Assembly (NCBI GenBank): GCA_005880805.1
Contig: VBFZ01000175.1
Span: forward strand, 1 to 12,702
Source: Chloroflexota bacterium
GTDB taxonomy: Bacteria > Chloroflexota > Limnocylindria > Limnocylindrales > CSP1-4
DNA length: 12,702 nucleotides
Direction: 5' to 3'
Shown: positions 5,570-12,553 of the stretch, piece by piece
How the letters are laid out: every line of letters begins with the position of its first letter
Numbering within the stretch: the stretch's first letter is position 1
The notes under the pieces: generated by a model
Told to the model about the DNA's origin: nothing
Databases searched by the model: none
The model's input: the letters and a program-made list of their open reading frames with translations, nothing else
Position numbers and translations under genes: made by a program

Positions 5570-6186
5570 GGCGTGCTCCGCCCGCGGCGGTGAGCCTTGC
5601 GCATCGGTTGCCCTGCGGCCCTCTCCTCGAGCCCGAGGGCGTGCGTGTCCACGACGATGCCGCTCCCCATGGGGTCGAACGACTCGACGATCGGCCGGAC
5701 GCCGGGCAGGTCGAACTCCCCATACGGTTCGCCTCGAACGAGGTACACCTCCGCACCGCCGGCACGGTATACGTCGACGACGTTGCCAAGGAGTCGGCCG
5801 CCCCGGTCCAGGACCTTCGCCCCGATCAACTCGTGCCAGTAATACGTGTCGGGCGCCTGGCCTCGCTGGACGGGAACCTCGGCTTCCAGGTAGCGATCGC
5901 GAAGCGACTCGGCCGAATCTCGATCAGGGATCTCTGCGAATCGCACCAGCCAGCCGGGCGACGAGGGACCCGCGCGGGTCACGGTCAGGTGGTCCGTGGT
6001 TCCTTCCGGGTGAAGGACCGCGCCTGGTCCGAATCGCTTCTCCGGATCGTCGGTCAGGACCTCGATCCGCACGGCACCGCGCAGGCCGTGCACGCCACGG
6101 ACGCGCCCGACGACCAGGCGCTCGACCTCGGCCCTCGGCTGCTCGGTCGTGCCAGATGAGCCCCGTCTCCGGGCCGCCGCGCCCAC
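5566..6186 (-). CDS. rimM: 16S rRNA processing/ribosome maturation factor RimM
   Basis: RimM binds S19 and helps mature the 30S head. The N-terminal domain is marked by VVGRVRGVHGLRGAVRIEVLTDDPEKRF (25-52). The PRC-barrel is marked by YYWHELIGAKVLDRGGRLLGNVVDVYRAGGAEVYLVR (115-151) and by a strand rich in PYGEFDLPGVRPIVESFD. Length is 206 aa, slightly long because of an N-terminal lead of about 20 residues and a basic C-terminal tail (MRKAHRRGRSTP). The start is GTG at 6184-6186, 16 nt after the khpA stop; no later ATG or GTG precedes the first domain strand, so this start is favoured although its Shine-Dalgarno is weak. It is coupled to trmD by a 4-nt overlap. Confidence 0.93.
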   Translation of the reverse strand: MGAAARRRGSSGTTEQPRAEVERLVVGRVRGVHGLRGAVRIEVLTDDPEKRFGPGAVLHPEGTTDHLTVTRAGPSSPGWLVRFAEIPDRDSAESLRDRYLEAEVPVQRGQAPDTYYWHELIGAKVLDRGGRLLGNVVDVYRAGGAEVYLVRGEPYGEFDLPGVRPIVESFDPMGSGIVVDTHALGLEERAAGQPMRKAHRRGRSTP

Positions 6187-6202
6187 GTCCCGTGGGTCTC
6201 GC

Positions 6203-6436
6203 TCAGAGGATCTCGAGCGAGATCGGCTCCCCTTCGCGCGCGGCGGTCACCTTGAGCAGGGTCCGCAGGGCCTTGGCGACGCTGCCGTTCCGGCCGATGA
6301 CCTTGCCCATGTCGTCCTCCGCGACATGCAGCTCGAGCACGATCCCGTCGCGGTCACGGACCATATCTACCTTGACCGCGTCGGGGTCGTCGACGAGTGA
6401 GCGCGCGACGAACTCGACCAGCTCCTTTGCGGGCAC
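6203..6436 (-). CDS. khpA: KhpA-type KH-domain RNA-binding protein
   Basis: This small KH-domain protein (77 aa, the usual size) is nearly always found between rpsP and rimM. In several bacteria KhpA partners with KhpB/EloR/Jag to bind many RNAs. The sequence has the KH pattern with the GxxG loop G48-R49-N50-G51 inside KVIGRNGSVAKALRTLL (45-61). The start is GTG at 6434-6436. A strong AGGAGG five bases upstream overlaps the rpsP stop codon (TAGGAGG), so translation is likely coupled to S16. The family is firm; the cellular role is taken from relatives. Confidence 0.93.
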   Translation of the reverse strand: MPAKELVEFVARSLVDDPDAVKVDMVRDRDGIVLELHVAEDDMGKVIGRNGSVAKALRTLLKVTAAREGEPISLEIL

Positions 6437-6445
6437 TTCGACCTC

Positions 6446-6724
6446 CTACTTCGCAGCGGGCTTCGCAGTGGGCTTCGTCGCGGGCAGCACGCCCGTCTGT
6501 CGCAGGAGCCGAGCCACCGTGTCCGACGGCCTGGCGCCCTGCGCGAGCCACTTCCTGGCCCGGTCCTCGTCGATCGAGACCTCGATCGGGTCGGTGCGCG
6601 GGTTGTAGTGCCCGAGGGTCTCGATTGAGCGTCCATCCCGGGCATTTCGGCTGTCCGCGACGACGACGCGATAGGTGGGCTGTTTGGTTGCCCCGACACG
6701 GGTCAACCGGATGCGAACTGCCAT
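6446..6724 (-). CDS. rpsP: 30S ribosomal protein S16
   Basis: S16 is a primary 30S assembly protein. The 92-aa sequence has the usual start MAVRIRLTRVGATKQPTYRV, then VVADSRNARDGRSIETLGHYNPRTDP and a C-terminal helix with RPSDTVARLLRQTGVL. The tail PATK-PTAK-PAAK comes from three 12-bp near-repeats (6449-6484), a small Lys/Pro/Ala extension of the type common in high-GC bacteria. The ATG is at 6722-6724, with GGAGGAG about 11 nt upstream. It follows the DUF3352 gene by 28 nt, where ffh would ordinarily be adjacent. Confidence 0.97.
   Translation of the reverse strand: MAVRIRLTRVGATKQPTYRVVVADSRNARDGRSIETLGHYNPRTDPIEVSIDEDRARKWLAQGARPSDTVARLLRQTGVLPATKPTAKPAAK
6449..6484 (-). repeat. Three 12-bp tandem repeats at the 3' end of rpsP
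   Basis: On the plus strand CTTCGCAGCGGG, CTTCGCAGTGGG and CTTCGTCGCGGG lie head to tail. They encode the tetrapeptides PATK, PTAK and PAAK of the S16 tail, written in coding order. The copies differ at one to three bases. Slippage is a likely origin. Confidence 0.6.
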
Positions 6725-6752
6725 GAACTTCGATGCTCCTCCGTCTTGTGGG

Positions 6753-8468
6753 CTACTTGATCTGAAGGATCGCGCGACCGCGGTTCAGGTCACCGTCGGT
6801 CCATCCGGCGGCCACCAGGGCGTCGAACGGCTCGAGGTAGGGCTTGTACTCGCGCTCGTACTCGGCGGCCGAACCAGTGGTCGCGAATGATTCCAGGATT
6901 TCCCGGGTCGCCGTGAGGTCGATGTACGCCTGCTGGAAGTTCCTGTCCGTGGCCCGACCGATGAGCTGCTTGTAGCGGTCATTGCTCGCGAGCGACGACT
7001 CAGCCTTTGCGTCGAGCACCGCCTTGACGAACGCGGAGTCGATGCTCACGACGACCACGTCGTCGCGAACGGCGTACACCACGTGTGACGTGCCCGCCAG
7101 CTGTGCCGAGTTGGCCGCGACTGTCGTGATCGTCGTGCCGTTGTAGTTCTCGTCCGTAACCGTCGCCTGGCTGCCGCCGCCGAGCGCGATCAGGTTTCGG
7201 ATCTGCGTCGCGACACGCTGGGCGCCGGCCGCGTCGACTACGAGGTCGGTGTCGCCGATCCAGCCCAGGTAGGACGCGTATCCCCCCAGTGCGTTCACCT
7301 GCGTGTCGATCGACTTGAGCGCGTCCGCGATGCGCGGGAGCGAACGGCAGTGATCGAGCATGCCGAGTGCGAGCTTGCCGACGTCGTGGATGTCGAGGAC
7401 GGCGACCGTCGAGGCCGGCAGGTGCGGCGCCACACGGCTCAGGGTGCTCTCCCGGCTCACGACCTCCGATTCCTTCGGCGTGGCCGTTTCCATGACAAGC
7501 GTCCTGCCGTCCGCTCGAACCGTGCCGGCGCTCCAGCTCACGTCTCCCGTCACGCAGGCCTGGAGTTCGGCGATCGTCTGGCCGGCTGGCCCGGTCAGGG
7601 CCGGGTTCTGCGAGGCAAGGGCAAGCAGCCGCTTGTTGTCCACGTAGACGAACGCGAGGTGATCACCGGGAAGTGAGCTCGCCGCACGCTTCACCTGGTC
7701 GCTGTCGCGCAGCGACCCGGCGGACTCCGCGTCGATGGAGGCCTTGACGGAGTCGAGATCGCCCACCAGGAGGACCTGCCCCTTCACCCCGAACGCCGCC
7801 GAGTGCTCGTTCTTCGTCACGACCGAGAGGCTGACTCCGCCGTACGACTCCGTCGTCGAGGAGGTCGATCCGATGACCGATTTCACCCAGTCGCCGGCCT
7901 TTGCCGCGTCGGTGACGGTGGCGAGCACGAGGAGGTGTGTCGGGACACCGCTTGCGGCGTTCCCTGACGCCGGCAGGTTCGGGACCGCGACCGCGAGCTG
8001 ACCCGCGAACCACGGCTTGATCTGCGTCGAGTAGTCGTACTTGCCGTCCGTTGCCCGAAGAAGGAGCTTGTCCACCGACTCGGAGAGCTTCGCGTCGAGC
8101 TGCGAGCGGTCGGCGAAGCCCGGAAACCCGGACAACAGCTCAGCGAGCGCCTGGCGCTGACTGCCTGGCAGGTCTGCACGGAGCTCGACGTAGTAGAGGG
8201 CGTCGCCCGGCACGTCGGCGAGGAGCGCTGACGTTGGCGTGGCCGCGGTGACGAGGTAGAACGCGCCACCGGCGATGACGACCACGAGCAGGCTGACGAG
8301 GAGCGCGATCCCCCAGCGCAGGCGGCTGCGAACGGGCGGTCGATCACCCGCCAGGGCCACCGGCGCGGCGGGAACCGGCGTCGTGACCTCCTCGGGCGGG
8401 CTCCATGTCGGCTGCTCGTCGGGCGGAAGGGTCGGTTCGGCCCGGTCGTCCCGGGTGTCGTCGGTCAT
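6753..8468 (-). CDS. DUF3352-type membrane-anchored protein with two homologous lobes
   Basis: The function is unknown. The 571-aa protein starts with about 50 polar, proline- and acid-rich residues, then has one clear membrane segment (52-75, WGIALLVSLLVVVIAGGAFYL...). The rest is soluble and presumably outside the membrane, since the basic RSRLRW lies on the N-terminal side. The outer part shows the DUF3352 flavour: LLADVPGDALYYVELR near 82-97, WFAGQLAVAVP near 153-163. It appears to be an internal duplication: lobe 1 (about 81-330) and lobe 2 (about 343-571) share a V-K-x-x-x-D-A...SL...D-x-x-K pattern (241-260 versus 481-500) and similar ends. Only two cysteines occur, C305 and C374. The ATG at 8466-8468 lies 17 nt after ffh with GGGGA upstream; rpsP follows at 28 nt. 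Operon position suggests co-expression with SRP, not a proven shared role. Family naming is from memory. Confidence 0.75.
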   Translation of the reverse strand: MTDDTRDDRAEPTLPPDEQPTWSPPEEVTTPVPAAPVALAGDRPPVRSRLRWGIALLVSLLVVVIAGGAFYLVTAATPTSALLADVPGDALYYVELRADLPGSQRQALAELLSGFPGFADRSQLDAKLSESVDKLLLRATDGKYDYSTQIKPWFAGQLAVAVPNLPASGNAASGVPTHLLVLATVTDAAKAGDWVKSVIGSTSSTTESYGGVSLSVVTKNEHSAAFGVKGQVLLVGDLDSVKASIDAESAGSLRDSDQVKRAASSLPGDHLAFVYVDNKRLLALASQNPALTGPAGQTIAELQACVTGDVSWSAGTVRADGRTLVMETATPKESEVVSRESTLSRVAPHLPASTVAVLDIHDVGKLALGMLDHCRSLPRIADALKSIDTQVNALGGYASYLGWIGDTDLVVDAAGAQRVATQIRNLIALGGGSQATVTDENYNGTTITTVAANSAQLAGTSHVVYAVRDDVVVVSIDSAFVKAVLDAKAESSLASNDRYKQLIGRATDRNFQQAYIDLTATREILESFATTGSAAEYEREYKPYLEPFDALVAAGWTDGDLNRGRAILQIK

Positions 8469-8485
8469 CAGTGAATCCCCATTGC

Positions 8486-9817
8486 TCAGCGGCGGCCCAG
8501 CAGGCTGGGAACGGCACCGCGACGCCCGGCACTCGCGAACTGTTTCATCACCTTCTGCATCTCGCCGAACTGCTTGACGAGGCGGTTGACGTCCGTCAGG
8601 GAGGTCCCCGAGCCGGCCGCGATGCGCCTTCGCCTCGAGCCGTTGAGGACGGTCGGGTCACGCCGCTCGCGCGGAGTCATGGCCCGGATGATCGCTTCCG
8701 TTCGACGCAGCTCGCCCCGGTCCACCGCCGCCTGCGCCTCGCCGGCCAGGCCGCCGAGACCCGGGATCATGCCCACGATATTTCCGAGCGGCCCCATCTT
8801 CTGGACCTGCTGCATCGAGTCGAGCATGTCCTCGAGCGTGAAGCCTGCCTTGCGCAGCTTCTCCTCCATCCGCTCGGCCTGCTGCTCGTCGAAGCTGTCC
8901 TGGGCACGCTCGACGAGCGTGAGGATGTCGCCCATCCCGAGAATGCGGCCCGCCAGGCGATCGGGGTGGAAGAGCTCCAGCGCGTCCGTCTTCTCCCCGG
9001 TGCCGAGGAACTTGACGGGCAGGCCGGTGACAGCCGAGATCGAAAGCGCCGCGCCCCCGCGCGCATCGCCGTCGATCTTGGTCAGGACCAGGCCGGTCAG
9101 CGGGACGGCCGCTGCGAAGGCCTCCGCCACGGTGACCGCTTCCTGGCCGGTCATCGCATCGACGACGAGGAGCGTCTCGATCGGCTTCACCGTCCCCGCC
9201 AGCTGGGCGATCTCCTGCATCAGCGCTTCGTCGACGGTGAGGCGGCCTGCCGTGTCGAGAAGCACCGTGTCGCGAGTCTGTCGTTTGGCGGCCTCGACGC
9301 CCTGCCGGGCGATGTCCACGACCGACGTTCCCTGCTGGGCCCGGTACACGGGCAGGTCGAGGGCCTTGCCGAGGGTCTGCAGCTGGTCGGCGGCGGCCGG
9401 CCGATACGGGTCCGCGGCGACGAGCATCGGGCGACGCCCGAGCTTCACGATGTGGCGGGCAAGCTTGGCCGCCGAGGTCGTCTTGCCGGATCCCTGGAGA
9501 CCAACAAGGGCGACGACCGCCGGGTTGCCCTGCAGGTGGAAGGTTCGGTCGCCTGCCGAGAGCAGAGCCGTCAGCTCCTCGTTGACGATGCCGATGACCT
9601 GCTGGCCGGCCGTCAGGCTCCCGAGCACTTCGGCGCCAATCGCGCGCTCCCGCACCCGCGCGACGAAGTCGCGGACGACCTTGAAGTTGACGTCCGCCTC
9701 CAGCAGAGCGAGCCGCACCTCCCGCATCGCGACGTCGACGTCCGCCTCGGTCACTCGGCCGCGGCCGGTCAGCGTCGAAAGGGTCTTGCGCAGGCGCTCG
9801 CTCAGCGTGTCGAACAT
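8486..9817 (-). CDS. ffh: Signal recognition particle GTPase Ffh (SRP54)
   Basis: Ffh binds 4.5S-type SRP RNA and signal sequences, and docks with FtsY to deliver nascent membrane and secreted proteins. The start is the ATG at 9815-9817, giving 443 aa beginning MFDTLSERLRKTLSTLTGRG, the normal N-domain start; longer in-frame extensions upstream have no family resemblance. G-domain motifs: GLQGSGKTTSAAKLA (106-120), DPYRPAAADQL (136-146), DTAGR (188-192), TKIDGDARGGAALS (246-259) and GTGEKTDALELF (272-283). The M domain includes GMGDILTLVERAQ, the flexible methionine-rich stretch around 330-351, and the RNA-binding RIAAGSGTSLTDVNRLVKQF helix pair (398-417). It ends in a basic GRRGAVPSLLGRR. 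It heads the ffh-DUF3352-rpsP-khpA-rimM-trmD operon and is divergent from the MFS gene. The usual upstream partner ylxM is absent. Confidence 0.97.
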   Translation of the reverse strand: MFDTLSERLRKTLSTLTGRGRVTEADVDVAMREVRLALLEADVNFKVVRDFVARVRERAIGAEVLGSLTAGQQVIGIVNEELTALLSAGDRTFHLQGNPAVVALVGLQGSGKTTSAAKLARHIVKLGRRPMLVAADPYRPAAADQLQTLGKALDLPVYRAQQGTSVVDIARQGVEAAKRQTRDTVLLDTAGRLTVDEALMQEIAQLAGTVKPIETLLVVDAMTGQEAVTVAEAFAAAVPLTGLVLTKIDGDARGGAALSISAVTGLPVKFLGTGEKTDALELFHPDRLAGRILGMGDILTLVERAQDSFDEQQAERMEEKLRKAGFTLEDMLDSMQQVQKMGPLGNIVGMIPGLGGLAGEAQAAVDRGELRRTEAIIRAMTPRERRDPTVLNGSRRRRIAAGSGTSLTDVNRLVKQFGEMQKVMKQFASAGRRGAVPSLLGRR

Positions 9818-9904
9818 GACGGGACGGCTGACTCCCTGTGGTGAGGTGCAGCGGCCGCCAGGGCCGCCGGCTCGTGTACGGGTTCTGGCACACGCGGCTC
9901 GCGG

Positions 9905-9910
9905 AGTGTA
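9905..9910 (-). promoter_or_regulatory. Candidate -10 box for the ffh operon
   Basis: On the minus strand the hexamer reads TACACT, with the conserved first T, second A and last T of a -10 box. A start near 9898 would give a leader of about 80 nt ahead of ffh. The -35 region is not convincing. It lies back to back with the MFS promoter candidate in a 138-nt divergent gap. This is an inference from sequence only. Confidence 0.3.
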
Positions 9911-9943
9911 CCCCATGCCTCTCACGGGTCCGATCGGGCACCG

Positions 9944-9949
9944 TAATCT
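9944..9949 (+). promoter_or_regulatory. Candidate -10 box for the MFS gene (leaderless transcript likely)
   Basis: TAATCT fits the TAnnnT pattern and ends 6 nt before the ATG at 9956. There is no Shine-Dalgarno sequence before this ATG. A -10 box at this distance would place the transcription start at or next to the A of the ATG, the arrangement known for leaderless mRNAs in Actinobacteria and Deinococcus. No good -35 is seen. Confidence 0.35.
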
Positions 9950-9955
9950 CCGCGG

Positions 9956-11290
9956 ATGCGCATCGCCCGCATTGCGAACGAGCCAATCTGGCGGAACACG
10001 GACTTCGTCCGCCTGTGGACGGCCGGCACGGTATCCATGTTCGGGTCCTTCATCACGCGAACCGCGCTGCCGTTCGCCGCAATCCTCGTGCTGCATGCCG
10101 GTCCGCTCGACCTGGCGTGGCTTCGAGCACTCGAGATCGTCGGAGGGGTGTTCCTCGGCCTCCTGGCAGGCGCGTGGGTGGACCGGTTGAGACGCCGACC
10201 GGTCATGGTCGCGGCCGATCTTGGACGTGCGGTGCTGCTTGGCTCGATTCCGATCGCTGCCGTTTTCGGGGCTCTCGGCATGACCCAGCTGCTCGTGGTG
10301 ACGTTCGTGGCGGCCGCCATGACGACCTTTTTCGACGTCGCCGACCGGTCACTGCTGCCCACGGTCGTCGATCGAGATCAGCTCGTGAGCGCGAACTCGG
10401 CCATCTCGGCGAGTGAGTCGGCGGCCGAGTTCTCGTCGTTCGCGATGGGCGGCTTTCTCGTCCAGCTGCTTACGGCGCCGATCGCGATCGCCATCGATGC
10501 TGTCTCGTTCGTCATCTCCGCGGTCCTGATCACACGCATCCGTCGACCCGAGCCGCCGCCGCCCGCTGTATCGACACGCGAACCCGTTCTCAAGGAGATC
10601 CGCGCCGGGATTGCGCTCGTCGCCTCCGACCCGGTGCTTCGCGCGTTGACTGCCGCCTCGGCTGCGGCCCACTTCCTGTGGGGAGTGTTCGGCGCCGTCT
10701 ACCTCCTGTTCGCCACCCAGGAGATCGGGCTGGGTCCGGCTGCCATCGGCGTGATTGCCGGCGTCGGAGGAGCGAGCTCGTTCGCGGGCGCCGTCCTCGC
10801 GTCGCGAACGGCCCGACGTTTCGGGGTAGGGCCCAGTCTCATCGGCGGGATGCTCCTGTTCGCGATCGGAAACGCGTTCATCCCGCTGGCGCCGTCCGGT
10901 GCGGTTGCGGTCGGTGCGCTGTTCCTGATCCTCCAACAGCTCGTGGCCGACAGCGCGGCCACCCTGTCCGACGTGGCGGAGACGTCGCTGCGTCAGTCAA
11001 TCGTCGAGGCGCGCTCGCTCGGGCGTGTGATCGCCACAACCGAGGTGGCGAGTCATACCGTGATGCTGCTGGCGACGATTCTGGGTGGGATCCTGGCCGA
11101 GGCGTTCGGGCTCCGGGCCGCCATGGTCGTCGGCCTGCTGGGCGGCCTGTCGGGCGCCCTGATCCTGTGGTTCTCGCCGATCCGCACGATGCGTGGGGGA
11201 CTACCCGTGGCCGGACCGTCAGCGACCGGCCCCGACGCGCTCGCGGACATGGGACACGGTGCCGCGGCTGGAGATCCGCCCGAGCTTTAG
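9956..11290 (+). CDS. Major facilitator superfamily exporter (MFS_3/EntS-like)
   Basis: A 444-aa integral membrane protein with about 12 hydrophobic segments. The first lies near 24-48. A motif-A-like loop follows at 71-88 (AGAWVDRLRRRPVMVAAD). The N-half continues through 92-125 and 163-193, then a Pro/charged central loop at 194-215, and the C-half runs to about 406. The NSAISASESAAEFSSFAMGGFL stretch (147-168) is typical of the enterobactin-exporter-like MFS_3 group. The ligand is unknown; proton-driven efflux is the family expectation. The last ~35 residues are a polar Gly/Pro/Ala tail. The ATG at 9956 has no Shine-Dalgarno sequence but a -10-like TAATCT just before it. It is the only plus-strand gene, between ftsY and ffh. 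Its TAG stop (11288-11290) overlaps the ftsY stop on the other strand. An unrelated cargo gene inserted into the conserved order is the likeliest reading. Confidence 0.88.
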   Translation: MRIARIANEPIWRNTDFVRLWTAGTVSMFGSFITRTALPFAAILVLHAGPLDLAWLRALEIVGGVFLGLLAGAWVDRLRRRPVMVAADLGRAVLLGSIPIAAVFGALGMTQLLVVTFVAAAMTTFFDVADRSLLPTVVDRDQLVSANSAISASESAAEFSSFAMGGFLVQLLTAPIAIAIDAVSFVISAVLITRIRRPEPPPPAVSTREPVLKEIRAGIALVASDPVLRALTAASAAAHFLWGVFGAVYLLFATQEIGLGPAAIGVIAGVGGASSFAGAVLASRTARRFGVGPSLIGGMLLFAIGNAFIPLAPSGAVAVGALFLILQQLVADSAATLSDVAETSLRQSIVEARSLGRVIATTEVASHTVMLLATILGGILAEAFGLRAAMVVGLLGGLSGALILWFSPIRTMRGGLPVAGPSATGPDALADMGHGAAAGDPPEL

Positions 11291-12504
11291 GCGAAAAGCG
11301 CGGCCACAAACTCGTCGGGGTCGAAGGGCACGAGGTCGCCGACCTTCTCCCCCACCCCGACGAAGCGCACGGGGACCTTCAGCGCGTCCTCAATCGCGAA
11401 CACGATGCCGCCCTTCGAGGTCGAATCGAGCTTTGTCAGCACGATACCCGTCAGGCCAACCGCATCATGGAACGCCTTCGCCTGGGCAAGGCCGTTCTGG
11501 CCGGTCGTCGCGTCGAGCACGAACAGGGTCTCAGGCTGAGCGCCGGGCAGCCGCTTGTCGACGATGCGCCGGATCTTCGCGAGCTCGTCCATCAGGTTGA
11601 CCTTCGTGTGGAGCCGCCCGGCCGTATCCGCGATCACGAGGTCGATCCGTCGCGCGACGGCAGCGTCGAGGGAGTCGTACACCACGGCGCCGGGATCGGC
11701 GCCGGGGGCATGGGCGACGACCGTCACGCCCGCCCGCTGCGCCCAGTGCTCGAGCTGCTCGATGGCAGCCGCGCGGAAGGTGTCCGCAGCTGCGAGCAGC
11801 ACCGTTCGACCGTCGTTCCGATACCGCCAGGCCAGTTTCCCGATCGTGGTCGTTTTGCCGGTGCCGTTAACGCCGACCACGAGAATGACGGCCGGCTGCC
11901 CGGTGGCCGCAGGTCCAGGAGCCCACACGCCATCGCGCGGCACCAGGAGTGCGGCCAGCTCCGCACGAACGGCTTCCTCGGAGTTGCCGGTGTCGCGGCG
12001 TCGACGCGCACGCTCGACAAGGTCCGTCGACAGGACCGCACCCACGTCGCCACCGATGAGCGTCTCCTCGACCTCCTCCCAGGACGGGCCGGATGCTCCT
12101 GCGCCGCCCAGGATCCCTCGCAGACGCGCCATGAAGCCGCCGCGGCTCTTCTCGAGTCCGGCCGAGAGGTCCGCCGGCGGCTCGGCCGTCGCAAGGACGC
12201 CGTCCTCGTCCTGGGCCGCGAGCTCGCCAGGCGGTTCCACCGTGGGCTCGAGGTCGTGGTCAGCGTCGGCAGGCGGTTCCCAAGGGGGCAGGTCCGATTC
12301 GCTTTCGGATTCGTCGGCAGCCGTGTCAGGCGAGACCGTCGGCTCGGTGTCGGGCTCGGGGATGACGCCGCCCTCGTCGGCTGCGCCACCCTCGGTCTGC
12401 GGTTCCCCGGCGGATCCCGGTTCCCCGGCGGGCTCCGGTTCCCCGGCGGGCTCCGGTTCCCCGCCTGGGTTCTGCTCCTTCGCTGGCTTGCGACGCCAGA
12501 ACAA
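11287..12504 (-). CDS. ftsY: Signal recognition particle receptor FtsY
   Basis: FtsY is the membrane-associated GTPase that receives the Ffh-ribosome complex. The 405-aa protein has a short basic start (MFWRRKPAKE), then a long acidic Pro/Glu-rich A domain (11-118). The lipid-binding helix before the NG domain follows (LEKSRGGFMARLRGILGG, 117-134). The NG domain shows GVNGTGKTTTIGKLA (211-225), DTFRAAAIEQL (241-251), DTAGRLHTKVNLMDEL (293-308), TKLDSTSKGG (357-366) and GVGEKVGDLVPFDPDEFVAALF at the end. The start is TTG at 12502-12504, supported by a strong AGGAGG about 6 nt upstream and by the family-like N-terminus. It lies 49 nt after smc, the usual smc-ftsY order. The A domain contains an 18-bp tandem repeat. 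Its TAA stop overlaps the convergent MFS stop, leaving no room for a terminator. Confidence 0.96.
   Translation of the reverse strand: MFWRRKPAKEQNPGGEPEPAGEPEPAGEPGSAGEPQTEGGAADEGGVIPEPDTEPTVSPDTAADESESESDLPPWEPPADADHDLEPTVEPPGELAAQDEDGVLATAEPPADLSAGLEKSRGGFMARLRGILGGAGASGPSWEEVEETLIGGDVGAVLSTDLVERARRRRDTGNSEEAVRAELAALLVPRDGVWAPGPAATGQPAVILVVGVNGTGKTTTIGKLAWRYRNDGRTVLLAAADTFRAAAIEQLEHWAQRAGVTVVAHAPGADPGAVVYDSLDAAVARRIDLVIADTAGRLHTKVNLMDELAKIRRIVDKRLPGAQPETLFVLDATTGQNGLAQAKAFHDAVGLTGIVLTKLDSTSKGGIVFAIEDALKVPVRFVGVGEKVGDLVPFDPDEFVAALFA
12401..12472 (-). repeat. 18-bp tandem repeats in the ftsY acidic domain
   Basis: The plus-strand unit GGTTCCCCGGCGGGCTCC occurs exactly twice (12419-12436 and 12437-12454), flanked by a variant copy at 12401-12418 and a half-degenerate copy at 12455-12472. 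They encode hexapeptides of the GEPEPA type in the FtsY A domain (about residues 12-36). Two identical copies point to a recent expansion. Confidence 0.85.
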
Positions 12505-12553
12505 GGCGTTCCTCCTGGTGGTCCTGGCCGATGTGGAATGTGCGGTGGGCAGC

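Noticed and set aside
9818..9955. Search for SRP RNA (ffs) next to ffh
   Set aside because: The 138-nt gap shows no long self-complementary rod with the conserved GNAR tetraloop arrangement; it fits a divergent promoter region better.
9818..10096. Possible 93-residue N-terminal extension of Ffh
   Set aside because: The MFDTLSERL start matches the normal Ffh N-terminus. The upstream part overlaps the divergent MFS gene and has no domain resemblance.
8574..10190. Long plus-strand frame of 538 codons antisense to ffh
   Set aside because: The sense strand is a complete Ffh with all GTPase motifs; the antisense product is low-complexity Ser/Arg-rich.
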